From Legionella busanensis (GTDB lineage: Bacteria; Pseudomonadota; Gammaproteobacteria; Legionellales; Legionellaceae): a stretch of DNA of 64,000 nucleotides. This document shows, one piece after another, positions 1 to 9,706 of the stretch; positions within the stretch are counted from its first letter, which is position 1; each line of letters begins with the position of its first letter. The notes under the pieces were generated by a model. It made no database searches. It saw only the letters and a program-made list of their open reading frames with translations, and had not been told where the DNA came from. Where the stretch lies: positions 837,001-901,000 of the forward strand of contig NZ_UGOD01000001.1 of the NCBI RefSeq assembly GCF_900461525.1, written 5' to 3'. The translations under genes and the position numbers were made by a program.

Positions 1-424
1 TTTTGTTGATGCTATGCAAAAATTAGGCATTACACGACGTTTGCAAACAGCAGGTAGTAATAAAGGCTTTTTAGATCCATTTTCGCCAGTCACTCCTGAC
101 CAGCAACAACTGTTACAAACTATGCTCAATGATGTGCATGAGCTATTTATAAATCGAGTAAAAGAAGGGCGTGGCTCACGATTACACATAGATAATCAAA
201 CCTTTTCAGGTTTATTTTGGACTGGAAATCAGGCGAAAGAGCGTGGGCTTATTGATGGCTTTGCTAGCAGTGGGCAACTTACTCGTGATGTCTTAAAACT
301 AAATACTGTTATTGATTATACTTATAAACAAAGTGTCTTTGAACGAGTTAGCCGTAATGTAGGTACCGCCATTGCAGATGAACTTCCCAAAGCGTTAGGA
401 CTTAATCCAGGTATTATAGAATAA
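1..424 (+). CDS. sppA: Signal peptide peptidase SppA-type S49 serine protease, C-terminal part
   Basis: The reading frame is open from the left edge (codons for F-V-D-A precede the first visible Met), so this is the last ~140 residues of a gene that starts outside the window. The segment GSNKGFLDPFSP, followed by a helical stretch with HELFINRVKEGRG and then FWTGNQAKERGLIDGF, matches the C-terminal part of short (about 300 residue) S49 peptidases, which are inner-membrane enzymes degrading cleaved signal peptides. The catalytic serine must lie upstream. The gene converges on the pilVWXY1 operon and is separated from it by a 14-bp-stem hairpin. The family call is fairly secure; the exact member (SppA versus SohB) is less so. 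Confidence 0.85.
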   Translation, partial: FVDAMQKLGITRRLQTAGSNKGFLDPFSPVTPDQQQLLQTMLNDVHELFINRVKEGRGSRLHIDNQTFSGLFWTGNQAKERGLIDGFASSGQLTRDVLKLNTVIDYTYKQSVFERVSRNVGTAIADELPKALGLNPGIIE

Positions 425-441
425 AGGCTGATGAATATTAA

Positions 442-476
442 TTAGCAGTAAGGAATTTTTAGTTCCTTACTGCTAA
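442..476. terminator. Bidirectional hairpin terminator between sppA and pilY1
   Basis: A perfect 14-bp inverted repeat (442-455 and 463-476) with a 7-nt T-rich loop sits exactly between the convergent stops of sppA (424) and pilY1 (489). The stem ends in TTA/TAA, giving short A/T flanks on both strands. The placement supports termination of both transcripts; the U-tract is weak. Confidence 0.7.
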
Positions 477-488
477 AAAGTTTATGTT

Positions 489-3400
489 CTATTGTAATTG
501 CCGCCACGATTGTCTGCCGAAAGCTTGTTGGCCAGGATTTTCATTTACCTTCTGCATACTACCACTGGTACCTGCCAAATATTTATATTCCTTACTGCCT
601 GCATTTAAAATGGCTGGTGTTGCTGTAAGACCTACTTCAGATTTAATGCCGCTAGCTGTCGCACTAAGTTGTTGTCCATTTTGGGTGGTAAGAGTGACTG
701 CATCTGATGAATTAAATTGTCCATCTTGATTTAAATCAAACACATTGAAATTTAATCGGCCACCCGTATTGGCGTTTAATTCCATAAGCCAACTTGTACC
801 GCCATAATCACATGGGTCAGTGTTAGGAATAACCGTGGTAAAGATAATTCTTCCATTTAGATAAATCATATCTGAGACAATACGTTCACCTTGTGCTTGA
901 CCATTATAAACTAAATCCATATACCAGCCGCGTTGATTTGTTATTGCATTGTCACTGGTAACGCGTAGATTGTTTTGTTCTGCTACAATAGTTTGTTCTA
1001 ATAATTGGTCTCTTCCCGTAATGACTGTATTGGTATCGTCACGTAAAGCATAAATACTTTGAATACTTAAATCTGTTTTATCTGCGTTTTCGATGTATTT
1101 ACCTGTGCCAATATAAATTTGTAATCCCCCGGTACTAAAATTAACGCGTGATACAGTGGGGCGTGTGGTAATTGGTTGACGTTTGCCTGTACTATCTTTT
1201 GCTATAAAGAAGGGTATGGGATTAGTACCTGTTGGCGTATAGCTAAATTTCCATGAAGCAGGATCACTTGAAGAAATATCGATTTTCCAGACATTACCAA
1301 ATAAATCACCAGCATAAATGAGGTCAGCAACCATATTACCATCTGTATCCACAACTGTAGGTGAAGACATACCATTAGGGCGAGCTAAATTCAATGGATC
1401 AGAACTCATGCCAACTTTAGTATCGAATTTTTTGATAATAGCGCCGGTATCAATATTAACAACGTAAATGATGGCATTACCCGTGGAGCTAACATTTGAA
1501 TCACTGTAGGTATTATTATAGCCATTACCAAAGATAGCAGCCCACTGGCCATTAGCGAGGCGCACAATAGACGCTTGGCCAAAGGAGAAGCCCATATCAA
1601 TATCGCCACCTAATGCAGGATCATCAGTAAATTCCCATTTAACTAGTTGCTCTGCATTAGATTCAGCAAACATATTAGGATTTGTTATATCGAGTGCAAA
1701 AATACCTTGGCCGCCAGCGTTAAGCGAACCAACTAAAACTGTATGCCAATTATTATCAATGCTACTAAAAATATCTATAGCATTCGGTGACCCATCTACA
1801 TAATACCGATGTGTGTAATTAGTGCTCGATAACTGATTTAAATTCTTAAAGACAGTTGAGGGTACATAGGCGAATAATTCATTCCCATTATCGGCATCAA
1901 ACGCATGGAGCATGCCATCATTAGCGCCTACATAAATAACCGGTTTGCGATTTAACTTAGCATCTCTAAATATGCTATAAGGTGTTTCAGCAGCGCTACC
2001 AGACCAAACAATAGGATAATTTTGTTTTGGTACATCCACTAAGACGGGCCCTGAATCAATAATATCGCCTAAAGGTGTACTACGATTGCGAAAAAAACCA
2101 CCATTTTGCATTTCTTTGCTGCGATCACCGCGGATGTAATTAAGTCGATTGCTGCCTTGATTGTCAACAAGCGCTGTAGAAGGGTTTGTGTTTAAGATGG
2201 TAGACTGCGAAACGTCCAGCTCTATAAGCGTGGGTGAGGCAGAATTCGTTGGCCATCTAAAAGGGATACCTTTTTTAGTTGAGGGTTTATAAGTAATAAT
2301 ATTACGACCTGTATTAAAGTTCTGTAATTTTAGTTTTTCAGCAGCATCCCAGATTGCGCCTTGCGTTGAAGAACCTGTATAAAGAATATTTCCATTGTTT
2401 GGGTCAAGTGCAAACGCAAGTAAGCGGCCACTCCAATCTTTAGTACGGAAAATAGCTTGATAAATTAAGGTTCCTGATTTTAAAGAACCACTGCTTAATG
2501 TTGCAGATGAAAACGAACCTGATCGGTCCATAATGGCTTGCAAAGCTTTGGAAAGTTGTGCGCCTAAATTACTTGCATTAGTAATTAAAAAGTAATTATC
2601 AGGATTGCCACTATTAGCGGTATCATATTCACTTTGTATATCAGGTAATTTGTTGTTATTACTATCAGTAAACCCGCCCCACTTAGCTGCATACCATAAA
2701 GGGGAGTTAAAAGTTTTAGCTGGCCCTAGACCGTTTGCTGTCAACGTACGACTTGTTATCCACGGCAATGGTTGATTATCATTCCAAGTTCCACCTGGAA
2801 AGGCGCCAGGCGGTGTATCTAAAACATAATCAACATCTTGATTAGTACCTGTATCTTTATCCCTAACTTCTAAATAAATACCGTCTTTAGTTGTTCCTGA
2901 AATAATAAAACCCAGGTGTTGTTTTTTACCGCTATTAGCAAAAAGACTTTCTGTGGTAATAGTGAGCGTATTGTTGGCGTTAACAGTAATCGTGTATCTT
3001 ACGATGGTATCAATACCAAAACCTGAGCCTGCTTGTAGATCAGAAAAATTAACCGTAAAAATACCTTGATTGGTTGTCAGGTAATCGACATAAATGTCAA
3101 CAACGGCACTAGTTGGTGTATTATTACCACCATTATCATTAATCTGTGATCCTGAAACGGATTTAGCAAAGGGAATAATACTCACATTACTGTTGCCAAC
3201 TTTAAAATTAATTTCAGGCCTACGTGGAGATAAAACAACAGAAAAGAGTTTAGCATTCTGTGTGCCTGCAACATTACTTAAATCGTTCATCCATCCATGA
3301 TAAGCAACACTTGCGGCATAATAACTACCATCATAAGCTGTGTCATAGGGTGCAAGTCCTCGAATATTTGCAAAGCTTGTGACAAGTTTAGCTGTTGGAT

Positions 3401-4796
3401 TACCATCTGTATTAGTACCTGACTCCCCAATAAAAGCAAATAAACTGGAAAATCCTTCGCCATTGAAAATAGCTTGGGCAAGGGCTGAAACATTTAAGGA
3501 AGCAAGATCACCTGACATAGGATTAAAATAATTTCCAGGTACATAATCACTATCATAGGTGGGATAAAAATCGCTAATAGAAAGTATATTTGCTTTAGCA
3601 CAAGAAGGAAAATTAGTATAAGGGTTTTGCCAGCTTGCATTAGGCAAATTAAGACTGTTATCTCTGCCACCGGAGTAATTAAATCCTGCTGTGGGACCAC
3701 CTTTACCAGCAAAATAACGTACTGCTTCATAAATCATTTCAGCAATAGGCTCGCCTAGCATTTCGCATGAGCCACTGGTTAAATTTTTATAAGCGCAAAC
3801 ATAAAGATTGGTATTCGGATGAGTAAACGTAAATTTATTAATCGTTGAAATAATACCATTAACGGCAGTAAATTGTCCGGTTGTTAAATTTATTTCGTCA
3901 CGAATGCTGCCAATATTTTTGCGCAAAACGCCACCATTCGTATTATTAACATAGGAACCAGTAATAAGCCCAAACAGCATGGAATCATTTTCACCATACT
4001 CTTGTAATAAGCCAATTGGTTTATAATTTCCATTTGGATAGGCACGGCAATTGGACTCAAGGCCGACATTCGGATCACATACTTTTACCTGTACAGCAAA
4101 ATCTGTCACGCCTGGAACTGCAGCTGCATTCCCTTTAAATTCAAGATCTAACCATTGCCACACTGTATAAGGTTGGTTTAGGGCGACCCGCAGCATAGGA
4201 TAACCATTTTTATTAAGTGAGCCGCTATAAAAAATATGTCTAGTATTGGAACTAGTTGGTGAGGCATAGGGTGTATAATCACTGATATTATAACCATGCG
4301 TAAGTTCATATTCCTTTGCCCAGCTATGACCATCTAAAGGAACATATATTCGTTGTAGTACTGTTTGAGAAGAGGTGTCAATGGCACGAAATCCACCGTA
4401 AAGTACTTTCCTAACGGCATCAAAGCGAGCAGTAGTTAAATAATTTAAAAAATTACCACTCCAGCTTCCGGGACATTTCTTATTAGTTGCCACTGAAGTT
4501 GGATAAAAAAGATTTCCACCCGTATCATACGCATAACATTTGTTGCTATCAAAATAACCGAAATAGTCAAAAGAAGGTTTAAACGTATATTCAATAGCTC
4601 CGTCGCCATCTAAATCAGTAAAATCATCATAGGCTTCAAAATAAAATTTATGATCCCGGCCTAAAACAAGCATCGTCATTGGTGCTACTGATTCAGTAAA
4701 AAAAAGAGGTGATTGCGCTAAATTCAAAGCTGCTGTATAACCTACACCACAAAATAAATTAGCGATTGTTAAAAGCAGTAACAAAATACGTCTCAT
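489..4796 (-). CDS. pilY1: Type IV pilus tip/adhesin protein PilY1
   Basis: 1435 residues. The N-terminus has a signal peptide (about residues 1-22, hydrophobic run of leucines). Residues 61-65 read DLDGD, a calcium-binding-like loop. From about residue 950 the sequence shows the repeated propeller segments typical of the PilY1 C-terminal beta-propeller (YVGANDGMLHAFDADNG; later DLFGNVWKIDI), and near residue 1350 an EF-hand-like loop DLNQDGQFNSSD. PilY1 is secreted, sits at the pilus tip with minor pilins, and regulates extension and adhesion through calcium. It is the last gene of pilV-pilW-pilX-pilY1 and starts in a TAATG overlap with the pilX stop. It is longer than the Pseudomonas protein (about 1160). 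I did not find a classical MIDAS DxSxS motif, so a von Willebrand A domain is not claimed. Confidence 0.93.
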   Translation of the reverse strand: MRRILLLLLTIANLFCGVGYTAALNLAQSPLFFTESVAPMTMLVLGRDHKFYFEAYDDFTDLDGDGAIEYTFKPSFDYFGYFDSNKCYAYDTGGNLFYPTSVATNKKCPGSWSGNFLNYLTTARFDAVRKVLYGGFRAIDTSSQTVLQRIYVPLDGHSWAKEYELTHGYNISDYTPYASPTSSNTRHIFYSGSLNKNGYPMLRVALNQPYTVWQWLDLEFKGNAAAVPGVTDFAVQVKVCDPNVGLESNCRAYPNGNYKPIGLLQEYGENDSMLFGLITGSYVNNTNGGVLRKNIGSIRDEINLTTGQFTAVNGIISTINKFTFTHPNTNLYVCAYKNLTSGSCEMLGEPIAEMIYEAVRYFAGKGGPTAGFNYSGGRDNSLNLPNASWQNPYTNFPSCAKANILSISDFYPTYDSDYVPGNYFNPMSGDLASLNVSALAQAIFNGEGFSSLFAFIGESGTNTDGNPTAKLVTSFANIRGLAPYDTAYDGSYYAASVAYHGWMNDLSNVAGTQNAKLFSVVLSPRRPEINFKVGNSNVSIIPFAKSVSGSQINDNGGNNTPTSAVVDIYVDYLTTNQGIFTVNFSDLQAGSGFGIDTIVRYTITVNANNTLTITTESLFANSGKKQHLGFIISGTTKDGIYLEVRDKDTGTNQDVDYVLDTPPGAFPGGTWNDNQPLPWITSRTLTANGLGPAKTFNSPLWYAAKWGGFTDSNNNKLPDIQSEYDTANSGNPDNYFLITNASNLGAQLSKALQAIMDRSGSFSSATLSSGSLKSGTLIYQAIFRTKDWSGRLLAFALDPNNGNILYTGSSTQGAIWDAAEKLKLQNFNTGRNIITYKPSTKKGIPFRWPTNSASPTLIELDVSQSTILNTNPSTALVDNQGSNRLNYIRGDRSKEMQNGGFFRNRSTPLGDIIDSGPVLVDVPKQNYPIVWSGSAAETPYSIFRDAKLNRKPVIYVGANDGMLHAFDADNGNELFAYVPSTVFKNLNQLSSTNYTHRYYVDGSPNAIDIFSSIDNNWHTVLVGSLNAGGQGIFALDITNPNMFAESNAEQLVKWEFTDDPALGGDIDMGFSFGQASIVRLANGQWAAIFGNGYNNTYSDSNVSSTGNAIIYVVNIDTGAIIKKFDTKVGMSSDPLNLARPNGMSSPTVVDTDGNMVADLIYAGDLFGNVWKIDISSSDPASWKFSYTPTGTNPIPFFIAKDSTGKRQPITTRPTVSRVNFSTGGLQIYIGTGKYIENADKTDLSIQSIYALRDDTNTVITGRDQLLEQTIVAEQNNLRVTSDNAITNQRGWYMDLVYNGQAQGERIVSDMIYLNGRIIFTTVIPNTDPCDYGGTSWLMELNANTGGRLNFNVFDLNQDGQFNSSDAVTLTTQNGQQLSATASGIKSEVGLTATPAILNAGSKEYKYLAGTSGSMQKVNENPGQQAFGRQSWRQLQ

Positions 4797-5305
4797 TAGA
4801 ATCGCCTCGCTACGGTAGTTTGTAAATAAGTGACCGACTCGCTATTAGCACCTACGCCACGGGCCGTAATCCGATAATAATGCACCCCTGTTCCAAAGGT
4901 GGCACTCCCTACCACCGGTGAATCAGGGACAAATTGTAAGTATTCAATAACATAACGGGGAGCTGCGGTGACATTTTTAAGTTCGCTTGTATAAGCTGCC
5001 GAGTTACTATTCCACCAGGAAGCAGGCTGACTATATAAACTAGTACTGTCAAACATTTGCCGTACACAGGGAGAAGCTGGGCAGTTATTAGAATAAATAA
5101 CCGGTTTCTTTGTTTGTGCTATTAGCCAGTCCTCACCCGCATTTAAAGCCGATTCAGCTGCTCTGAGTGAAATTTCTTTATCTTGTATATTAGCAGACAT
5201 TCTTTCTTCCATATGACTAACTTGAACGGAGCCAACTGCAAGAATGGTAATTACGAATAATAAAATAAGTGCTATAGCAAGTGTGGCTCCTTGTTGCTTT
5301 TTCAT
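4796..5305 (-). CDS. pilX: Minor pilin PilX
   Basis: 169 residues. Starts MKKQQG, followed by a hydrophobic helix (ATLAIALILLFVITILAVGSVQ) and the segment EERMSANIQDKEISLRAAESAL, which is characteristic of the PilX N-terminal domain. As in other PilX proteins the glutamate at mature position 5 is absent, which fits a pilin near the tip of the priming complex. The start overlaps the pilW stop by 4 nt and its stop shares a base with the pilY1 start, so the operon is translationally coupled. The C-terminal part is a small globular domain with cysteines. Confidence 0.9.
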   Translation of the reverse strand: MKKQQGATLAIALILLFVITILAVGSVQVSHMEERMSANIQDKEISLRAAESALNAGEDWLIAQTKKPVIYSNNCPASPCVRQMFDSTSLYSQPASWWNSNSAAYTSELKNVTAAPRYVIEYLQFVPDSPVVGSATFGTGVHYYRITARGVGANSESVTYLQTTVARRF

Positions 5306-6306
5306 ACAGGTAACCCTCGATTACGTAATGTTATGAACATCACCCATTCTCGTCTGATTTTCCTGTCAGTAGGTGTAACTGTAACCCCATTAAATGTATA
5401 TGGTCTGGGTCTATCAGTGACATTATCAATTGTGGCTAACAATAAATTAACTTGAACACTAATAACATTATTCCAATTATTAGCCGTATTAACCTGAGCA
5501 GCAGTTTGATAACTATTTACGGTATTATCATTATCTGTATCAACGCCATAAGTAATTTGCAAGCGTTCTACGCCTTCGGCTATCTCATCTTCATTGCTAT
5601 TGGCACTTAGCCTGACTAAAGCAAATATGGGTTGGCTTTGACTATTTACTCGCCCCGTGTTTTTAATATAGAAGGCATAGTAAAAAAGTTGCATAACCTG
5701 CGCGTTAGTTAAATAAGCAATACTTAAATTATCAGAGGTATTTATACCATTTGGATGCGTGATGGTGGTATTGTTAGTGCCTGCGCCTGCCATAAATATA
5801 TTCCCTATCACGCAATTGGTAATGATTAGTGGTGTCCCACTTTGGGCACCTAACCCCGTATAAACACTAATAGCACCATTAGCTTGTGTCATATCGGCAC
5901 TTAAATGTACGCCATTGCTTGATGCCATACGGACTTCTATTATATCGTTTCCAGCGACTGGCGATTTGGAACTAATATTTGCAGGTAAAGAAGGTGTAAA
6001 AGACGTTCCGCTGCTGCTAAACCCTTGCAAGGGTTTGTCATAATTTAACATGGTTGAGTAATTTGAGACCAAATTTGTCAGTGTGACTTGCCGCTGATTT
6101 GTACACCCTTGAAAACCGGCCATACGAATGTCTCGGGCTAAAATATAGTTTGCATAGCGACCATTTTCTTGTAATCGAGCTAAAGCAGATTGGATGGAAA
6201 AAGTAGCTTTATTGCTTAAATAAACAGCACCAATACCCGCAACTAATAAAGTACCAATAGTGGTGGCAATTAAAAATTCAAGAATAGTAAAGCCTGCAGA
6301 TTTCAT
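5302..6306 (-). CDS. pilW: Minor pilin PilW
   Basis: 334 residues. Class III prepilin signal MKSAG then FTILEFLIATTIGTLLVAG, with Glu at mature position 5, ready for PilD cleavage and N-methylation. The following helix contains the family signature ARLQENGRYANYILARDIRMAGFQGC. The long C-terminal globular domain is typical of PilW. It overlaps pilV upstream and pilX downstream by 4 nt each. The role is inferred from family knowledge: PilV, PilW, PilX and PilY1 form the complex that primes pilus assembly. Confidence 0.92.
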   Translation of the reverse strand: MKSAGFTILEFLIATTIGTLLVAGIGAVYLSNKATFSIQSALARLQENGRYANYILARDIRMAGFQGCTNQRQVTLTNLVSNYSTMLNYDKPLQGFSSSGTSFTPSLPANISSKSPVAGNDIIEVRMASSNGVHLSADMTQANGAISVYTGLGAQSGTPLIITNCVIGNIFMAGAGTNNTTITHPNGINTSDNLSIAYLTNAQVMQLFYYAFYIKNTGRVNSQSQPIFALVRLSANSNEDEIAEGVERLQITYGVDTDNDNTVNSYQTAAQVNTANNWNNVISVQVNLLLATIDNVTDRPRPYTFNGVTVTPTDRKIRREWVMFITLRNRGLPV

Positions 6307-6779
6307 AATTCAACCTCCATACGTAAGCAGGTTAAATCGACATTAGTATTACCACTGCAGTTTGTTCCTGTTGCGCCAGTACGATCATTATCCCAGAATA
6401 AAGTAATAGTAAAACGCTGCCCATTACGTGTGACAGTGCCTGTACCTGAAGGCAAAAGTTGAGCATTATTTGTATTCCATTGATAAATATCACGTTGTGC
6501 TATTTGCGTACTTGAGCAAGTAGTACAATTAATCAAGCTTCCTATGCCAGAAACATTATTATAAGCACCTGCATTGACCCCAGCGTAATTAGATTGCATG
6601 CGATCTATCATATTATTAATTTGGTTAATTGCTGTAGAGCGAAGTAGGGCTGAATGATTATCACGAACCGCACGCGCTTGTAAGGCCGCTATTCCTAAAA
6701 GGCCAACAGCCAGGATAATTAAACTAATCAAGACTTCAAGCAAACTAAAGCCATGTTGTTTGCTTATACTCACAATCAT
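6303..6779 (-). CDS. pilV: Minor pilin PilV
   Basis: 158 residues. Prepilin leader MIVSISKQHG followed by FSLLEVLISLIILAVGLLGIAALQ, with Glu5, and then the NQINNMIDRMQSN helix typical of PilV. First gene of the minor-pilin operon, preceded by about 500 bases without a gene that must hold the promoter. In many gammaproteobacteria a FimT/FimU gene precedes pilV and a pilE gene follows pilY1; neither is seen here (sppA follows instead). Confidence 0.92.
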   Translation of the reverse strand: MIVSISKQHGFSLLEVLISLIILAVGLLGIAALQARAVRDNHSALLRSTAINQINNMIDRMQSNYAGVNAGAYNNVSGIGSLINCTTCSSTQIAQRDIYQWNTNNAQLLPSGTGTVTRNGQRFTITLFWDNDRTGATGTNCSGNTNVDLTCLRMEVEL

Positions 6780-7274
6780 ATCTACTCATAAAAAGGGTAT
6801 TATTTTAAAATTAAGCAAAAAATGTACCGAAATTGTATTTTTTGTTTTTTTATAGACCGAACTATAAATATTTAACCCTTATTAAACTTTAATTTTAACT
6901 CTACCTACTTTTTGCGACTTGCTCGGGGAATCCAGAATTTTTGGTTTAGTTTAGAGCCTGTAGACGAGCTGCAAGTTAGTAGCAGAGAAAGTAGCCTATT
7001 TATTCATTTTTGTCTGTGCAAAGCTCCTTATTCAGAATAAATGATCAAAGTTAAACATAAGACTTACTGGTTAAATTAAAATTGCATTTTACAAAAAACG
7101 AGTTATGCTGGAATAAGTAGCTGTCTGTTTTAAAGAAGTTTAAAGGACGATAACTTTTTCTTATTAGACGTATTTGGATGAGATTAGTTTCTAGTGGCAA
7201 CTTTTGAAAAAGTCTATTGACCTTAAGCTTAAGTAAAAAAATAACTTACTTTAATATTAAGCATCTTAAATATC
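6780..7274. other. Intergenic region, divergent pilV / hypothetical
   Basis: 495 bases without a supportable gene. Contains a degenerate REP-like copy (6904-6933), a tandem palindrome CTTAAGCTTAAG at 7222-7233, and a TTAATATT sequence at 7251-7258 just before the plus-strand hypothetical gene. It must hold divergent promoters for pilV and for the gene at 7275, but no convincing -35/-10 pair was identified by eye. Confidence 0.5.
6904..6933 (+). repeat. Degenerate REP-like palindrome copy
   Basis: About 22 of 30 positions match the REP-like unit seen at 48379-48413 (same CCTAC start, GCG-CTTG core and ATCC end). Degenerate, so assigned with caution. Confidence 0.4.
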
Positions 7275-7991
7275 ATGTCACAGATTGCATTCTATTTATG
7301 TCATTTAAAGACTTCACAACTTAACTTTTTCAATAAAGAGTTTGAACCAGTTGCTGCTGAAAGTTTAAGTGGCTTATTTGCCTATATCTTTTTTAAGAAG
7401 ACAAGCATTTTGATTATTAGCAATTTAACCGGATATCAAAGTAATCATGCTGGTATAAATTTAATTCAAAAAGCACTAATAAAGAGATTAAGTGAGAAAA
7501 CCCTGAGGCAACCCATAGATATTACCTTGTCTCGTAATGAGCCCGATTTTGGTGGAGAACTTTTACTTTTAAAAGGTGAAATTATTTTTTGGAATTTTAA
7601 AAGTAGGAGTTATTCTGAGAAGTATGAAGCATTACATGATGGGAGTTTAAATTTAAAGCAACAAATAATGGAATCTGGTTTGCTCCCTAAGCGTTTTATT
7701 AATATTAAAAGAGCAGAGTATTTTCAAGAAAATTATCTCAAAATTTACTTTGCTCCCAATGGACAATATCGGCAAAATCCTTATCAAGTCGTTCAACTGT
7801 TATCTGCAGCGCTAGATTTACCACCTTTATTAAATAACCACCAGAAGTTATCTGGCCCAATTATAGAAGCTGGAGCCAAGCATAAAGCTAATCATCCTCC
7901 TATAACAGCAGCCGACAACTCATTTTCCTTTTTCAGCAGAGCTTTAGAAAATCGGTCAGTAGCTCTTGAACCAGATTTACCTAAAATTTAG
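7275..7991 (+). CDS. Hypothetical protein
   Basis: 238 residues; I do not recognise the family. No signal peptide or membrane segment is evident. The first ~160 residues look like a folded alpha/beta region with several aromatic strands (IIFWNFKSRSYSEKY), and the last ~50 residues, rich in Asn/His/Ala/Ser, look less ordered. No Shine-Dalgarno sequence is evident before the ATG, so the start is uncertain. It converges on suhB with a 4-base overlap of the stop codons. Base composition is like its neighbours. A genus-restricted protein is the likeliest explanation. Confidence 0.6.
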   Translation: MSQIAFYLCHLKTSQLNFFNKEFEPVAAESLSGLFAYIFFKKTSILIISNLTGYQSNHAGINLIQKALIKRLSEKTLRQPIDITLSRNEPDFGGELLLLKGEIIFWNFKSRSYSEKYEALHDGSLNLKQQIMESGLLPKRFINIKRAEYFQENYLKIYFAPNGQYRQNPYQVVQLLSAALDLPPLLNNHQKLSGPIIEAGAKHKANHPPITAADNSFSFFSRALENRSVALEPDLPKI

Positions 7992-8776
7992 CGATTCATA
8001 ATAGGCGCTAAGGTTTGTAATATTGATTTAAAAATTTTAGGTGTTCCAGCGATAACATCTCCATGATCAAAATAACTTTCCCCACCTTCTAAATCGCTTA
8101 CTAAACCGCCTGCTTCTTTTACAAGTAGGGACGCTGCGGCTAGATCCCATGGACGTAATCCAAACTCCCAAAAACCATCTAAACGGCCACAAGCTACATA
8201 AGCTAAATCAAGCGCTGCTGAACCTGTACGGCGCACGCCGGCACATTTAGTAGCTATTGCTTCAAAAGTAGGTAAGTAACGTTGAGTTAATAGCGCATTT
8301 CGAAATGGAACACCTGTGCCTAGTAACGCTGCATTCAGTAATGTTTGTTTTGAGACACGTATTCGTCTGTCATTTAACTGTGCTCCACGGCCGCGACTAG
8401 CTGAGAAACATTCATGACGAATAGGATCGTAAACAACGCCATGTTCAATTCGATTTTTTATCTTAACGGCGATTGAAACTGAGACAAAAGGAAAACCATG
8501 TAGATAATTAGTTGTGCCATCCAATGGATCAATAATCCAAATTGTTTCAGCATTATCATTAAACACGCCGCTTTCTTCAGCTAAAATACCGTGTTCAGGA
8601 TAAGATTTTTGAATTGTCTTAATAATCGCTTGCTCAGCCTTTACATCCACCTCACTAAAGTAGTCATTTGAGCCCTTAGCGCTGACTTTAATTCTATCAA
8701 CTAACTCTAAATTACGTACAATAATTTCACCTGCCTGACGGGCAGCATTTATAGCTATATTTAATAATGGATGCAT
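7988..8776 (-). CDS. suhB: Inositol-1-monophosphatase family protein SuhB
   Basis: 262 residues, the normal family length. It has the metal-binding motifs of the inositol monophosphatase family: EESG (about residue 68), WIIDPLDGTTNY (about residue 85) and PWDLAAASLLVKEAGG near the C-terminus. The enzyme is Mg-dependent and lithium sensitive in the family; in gammaproteobacteria SuhB also binds RNA polymerase/NusA in rRNA antitermination. The gene is transcribed away from trmJ. The call as SuhB rather than another IMPase paralogue is by overall resemblance. Confidence 0.92.
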   Translation of the reverse strand: MHPLLNIAINAARQAGEIIVRNLELVDRIKVSAKGSNDYFSEVDVKAEQAIIKTIQKSYPEHGILAEESGVFNDNAETIWIIDPLDGTTNYLHGFPFVSVSIAVKIKNRIEHGVVYDPIRHECFSASRGRGAQLNDRRIRVSKQTLLNAALLGTGVPFRNALLTQRYLPTFEAIATKCAGVRRTGSAALDLAYVACGRLDGFWEFGLRPWDLAAASLLVKEAGGLVSDLEGGESYFDHGDVIAGTPKIFKSILQTLAPIMNR

Positions 8777-8970
8777 GCGTTGCTCTGGGAAGACAAAATC
8801 AGGTATTCTAGCATGTTTTTTTATTTAAGGCAGTTATTGTAAAATTTAAACTTAATTTGATTAATACGAGCAGCTTGTCTTATTTAATAACTTTTATGGT
8901 TTTAAATTAGATATCTATATATTTGATTATTAAATACACTTCTTGTATAAGAAAAAATATTAAAATTATT

Positions 8971-9702
8971 ATGAAATTCAACAAAATTCGTATTGTATTA
9001 GTGGCTACTTCTCATCCAGGTAATATTGGTTCAACAGCGCGTGCTATGAAAACGATGGGTTTAAGTCGACTTTATTTAGTGACTCCTAAGTCTTTTCCAG
9101 ATCAAAAAGCATATGAGTTAGCGGCGGGAGCTGATGATGTGTTAGAGGAGTGTCAAGTTACCCATTCTTTAAAAGACGCTTTACATAACTGTCAGCTAGT
9201 TATTGGCACAAGTGCTAGGCCGAGAGGGATTGACCTACCAGGTTTATTACCTAAAAGTTGTGCAGAATTGATTTCTAAACAGTCAGATGATACAGAGGTA
9301 GCTATTGTATTTGGTAGGGAGCATGCAGGTTTAACTAATGAGGAATTATTACAGTGTCATTATCATGTCAACATTCCTAGTAATCCGATATATAGTTCGC
9401 TAAATTTAGCTCAGGCAGTACAGATTATTGCTTATGAATTAAGAATCTCTTTACTAGCGCCGGTGTTAAAAGTTAGCCATACTCAAGATAAATTAGCAAC
9501 TGTAAATGAAATAGAACAATTTTATAGTCATTTAACAGAGGTATTATTAAGAATAAATTTTTTAAAGAAAGACAATCCGCGCAGATTACAAGAGCGATTA
9601 AGACGATTATTTAATCGAGTAGGCTTAGAACAAATGGAAGTTAATATTTTACGTGGCATTCTTACTTACATGCAAAGAGCATTACAAAAAAGCGAGAAGT
9701 AG
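8971..9702 (+). CDS. trmJ: tRNA (cytidine/uridine-2'-O-)-methyltransferase TrmJ
   Basis: 243 residues from the ATG at 8971; the frame is open from a TTG at 8923 but the family begins at [25 protein letters not shown]-fold motifs are clear: [14 protein letters not shown], the GTSARPRG loop, [14 protein letters not shown], and the knot segment [20 protein letters not shown] that binds S-adenosylmethionine. TrmJ 2'-O-methylates position 32 of several tRNAs. It heads a cluster with iscS, an arrangement common in gammaproteobacteria; iscS begins four bases after its stop. Confidence 0.92.
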   Translation: MKFNKIRIVLVATSHPGNIGSTARAMKTMGLSRLYLVTPKSFPDQKAYELAAGADDVLEECQVTHSLKDALHNCQLVIGTSARPRGIDLPGLLPKSCAELISKQSDDTEVAIVFGREHAGLTNEELLQCHYHVNIPSNPIYSSLNLAQAVQIIAYELRISLLAPVLKVSHTQDKLATVNEIEQFYSHLTEVLLRINFLKKDNPRRLQERLRRLFNRVGLEQMEVNILRGILTYMQRALQKSEK

Positions 9703-9706
9703 AGAA

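Noticed and set aside
484-729. Plus-strand open frame antisense to the end of pilY1
   Set aside because: It lies wholly within the pilY1 coding region, has no ribosome site, and its translation has no recognisable content. Similar shadow frames elsewhere were dropped for the same reason.
489-4796. Von Willebrand A (MIDAS) domain in PilY1
   Set aside because: No DxSxS motif was seen in the N-terminal half; ISDFYPT near residue 405 is only superficially similar.
7222-7258. CTTAAG tandem palindrome and TTAATATT as a regulatory box for the gene at 7275
   Set aside because: The half-sites are 15 rather than 11 bases apart and no promoter could be aligned with them; only noted in the intergenic entry.
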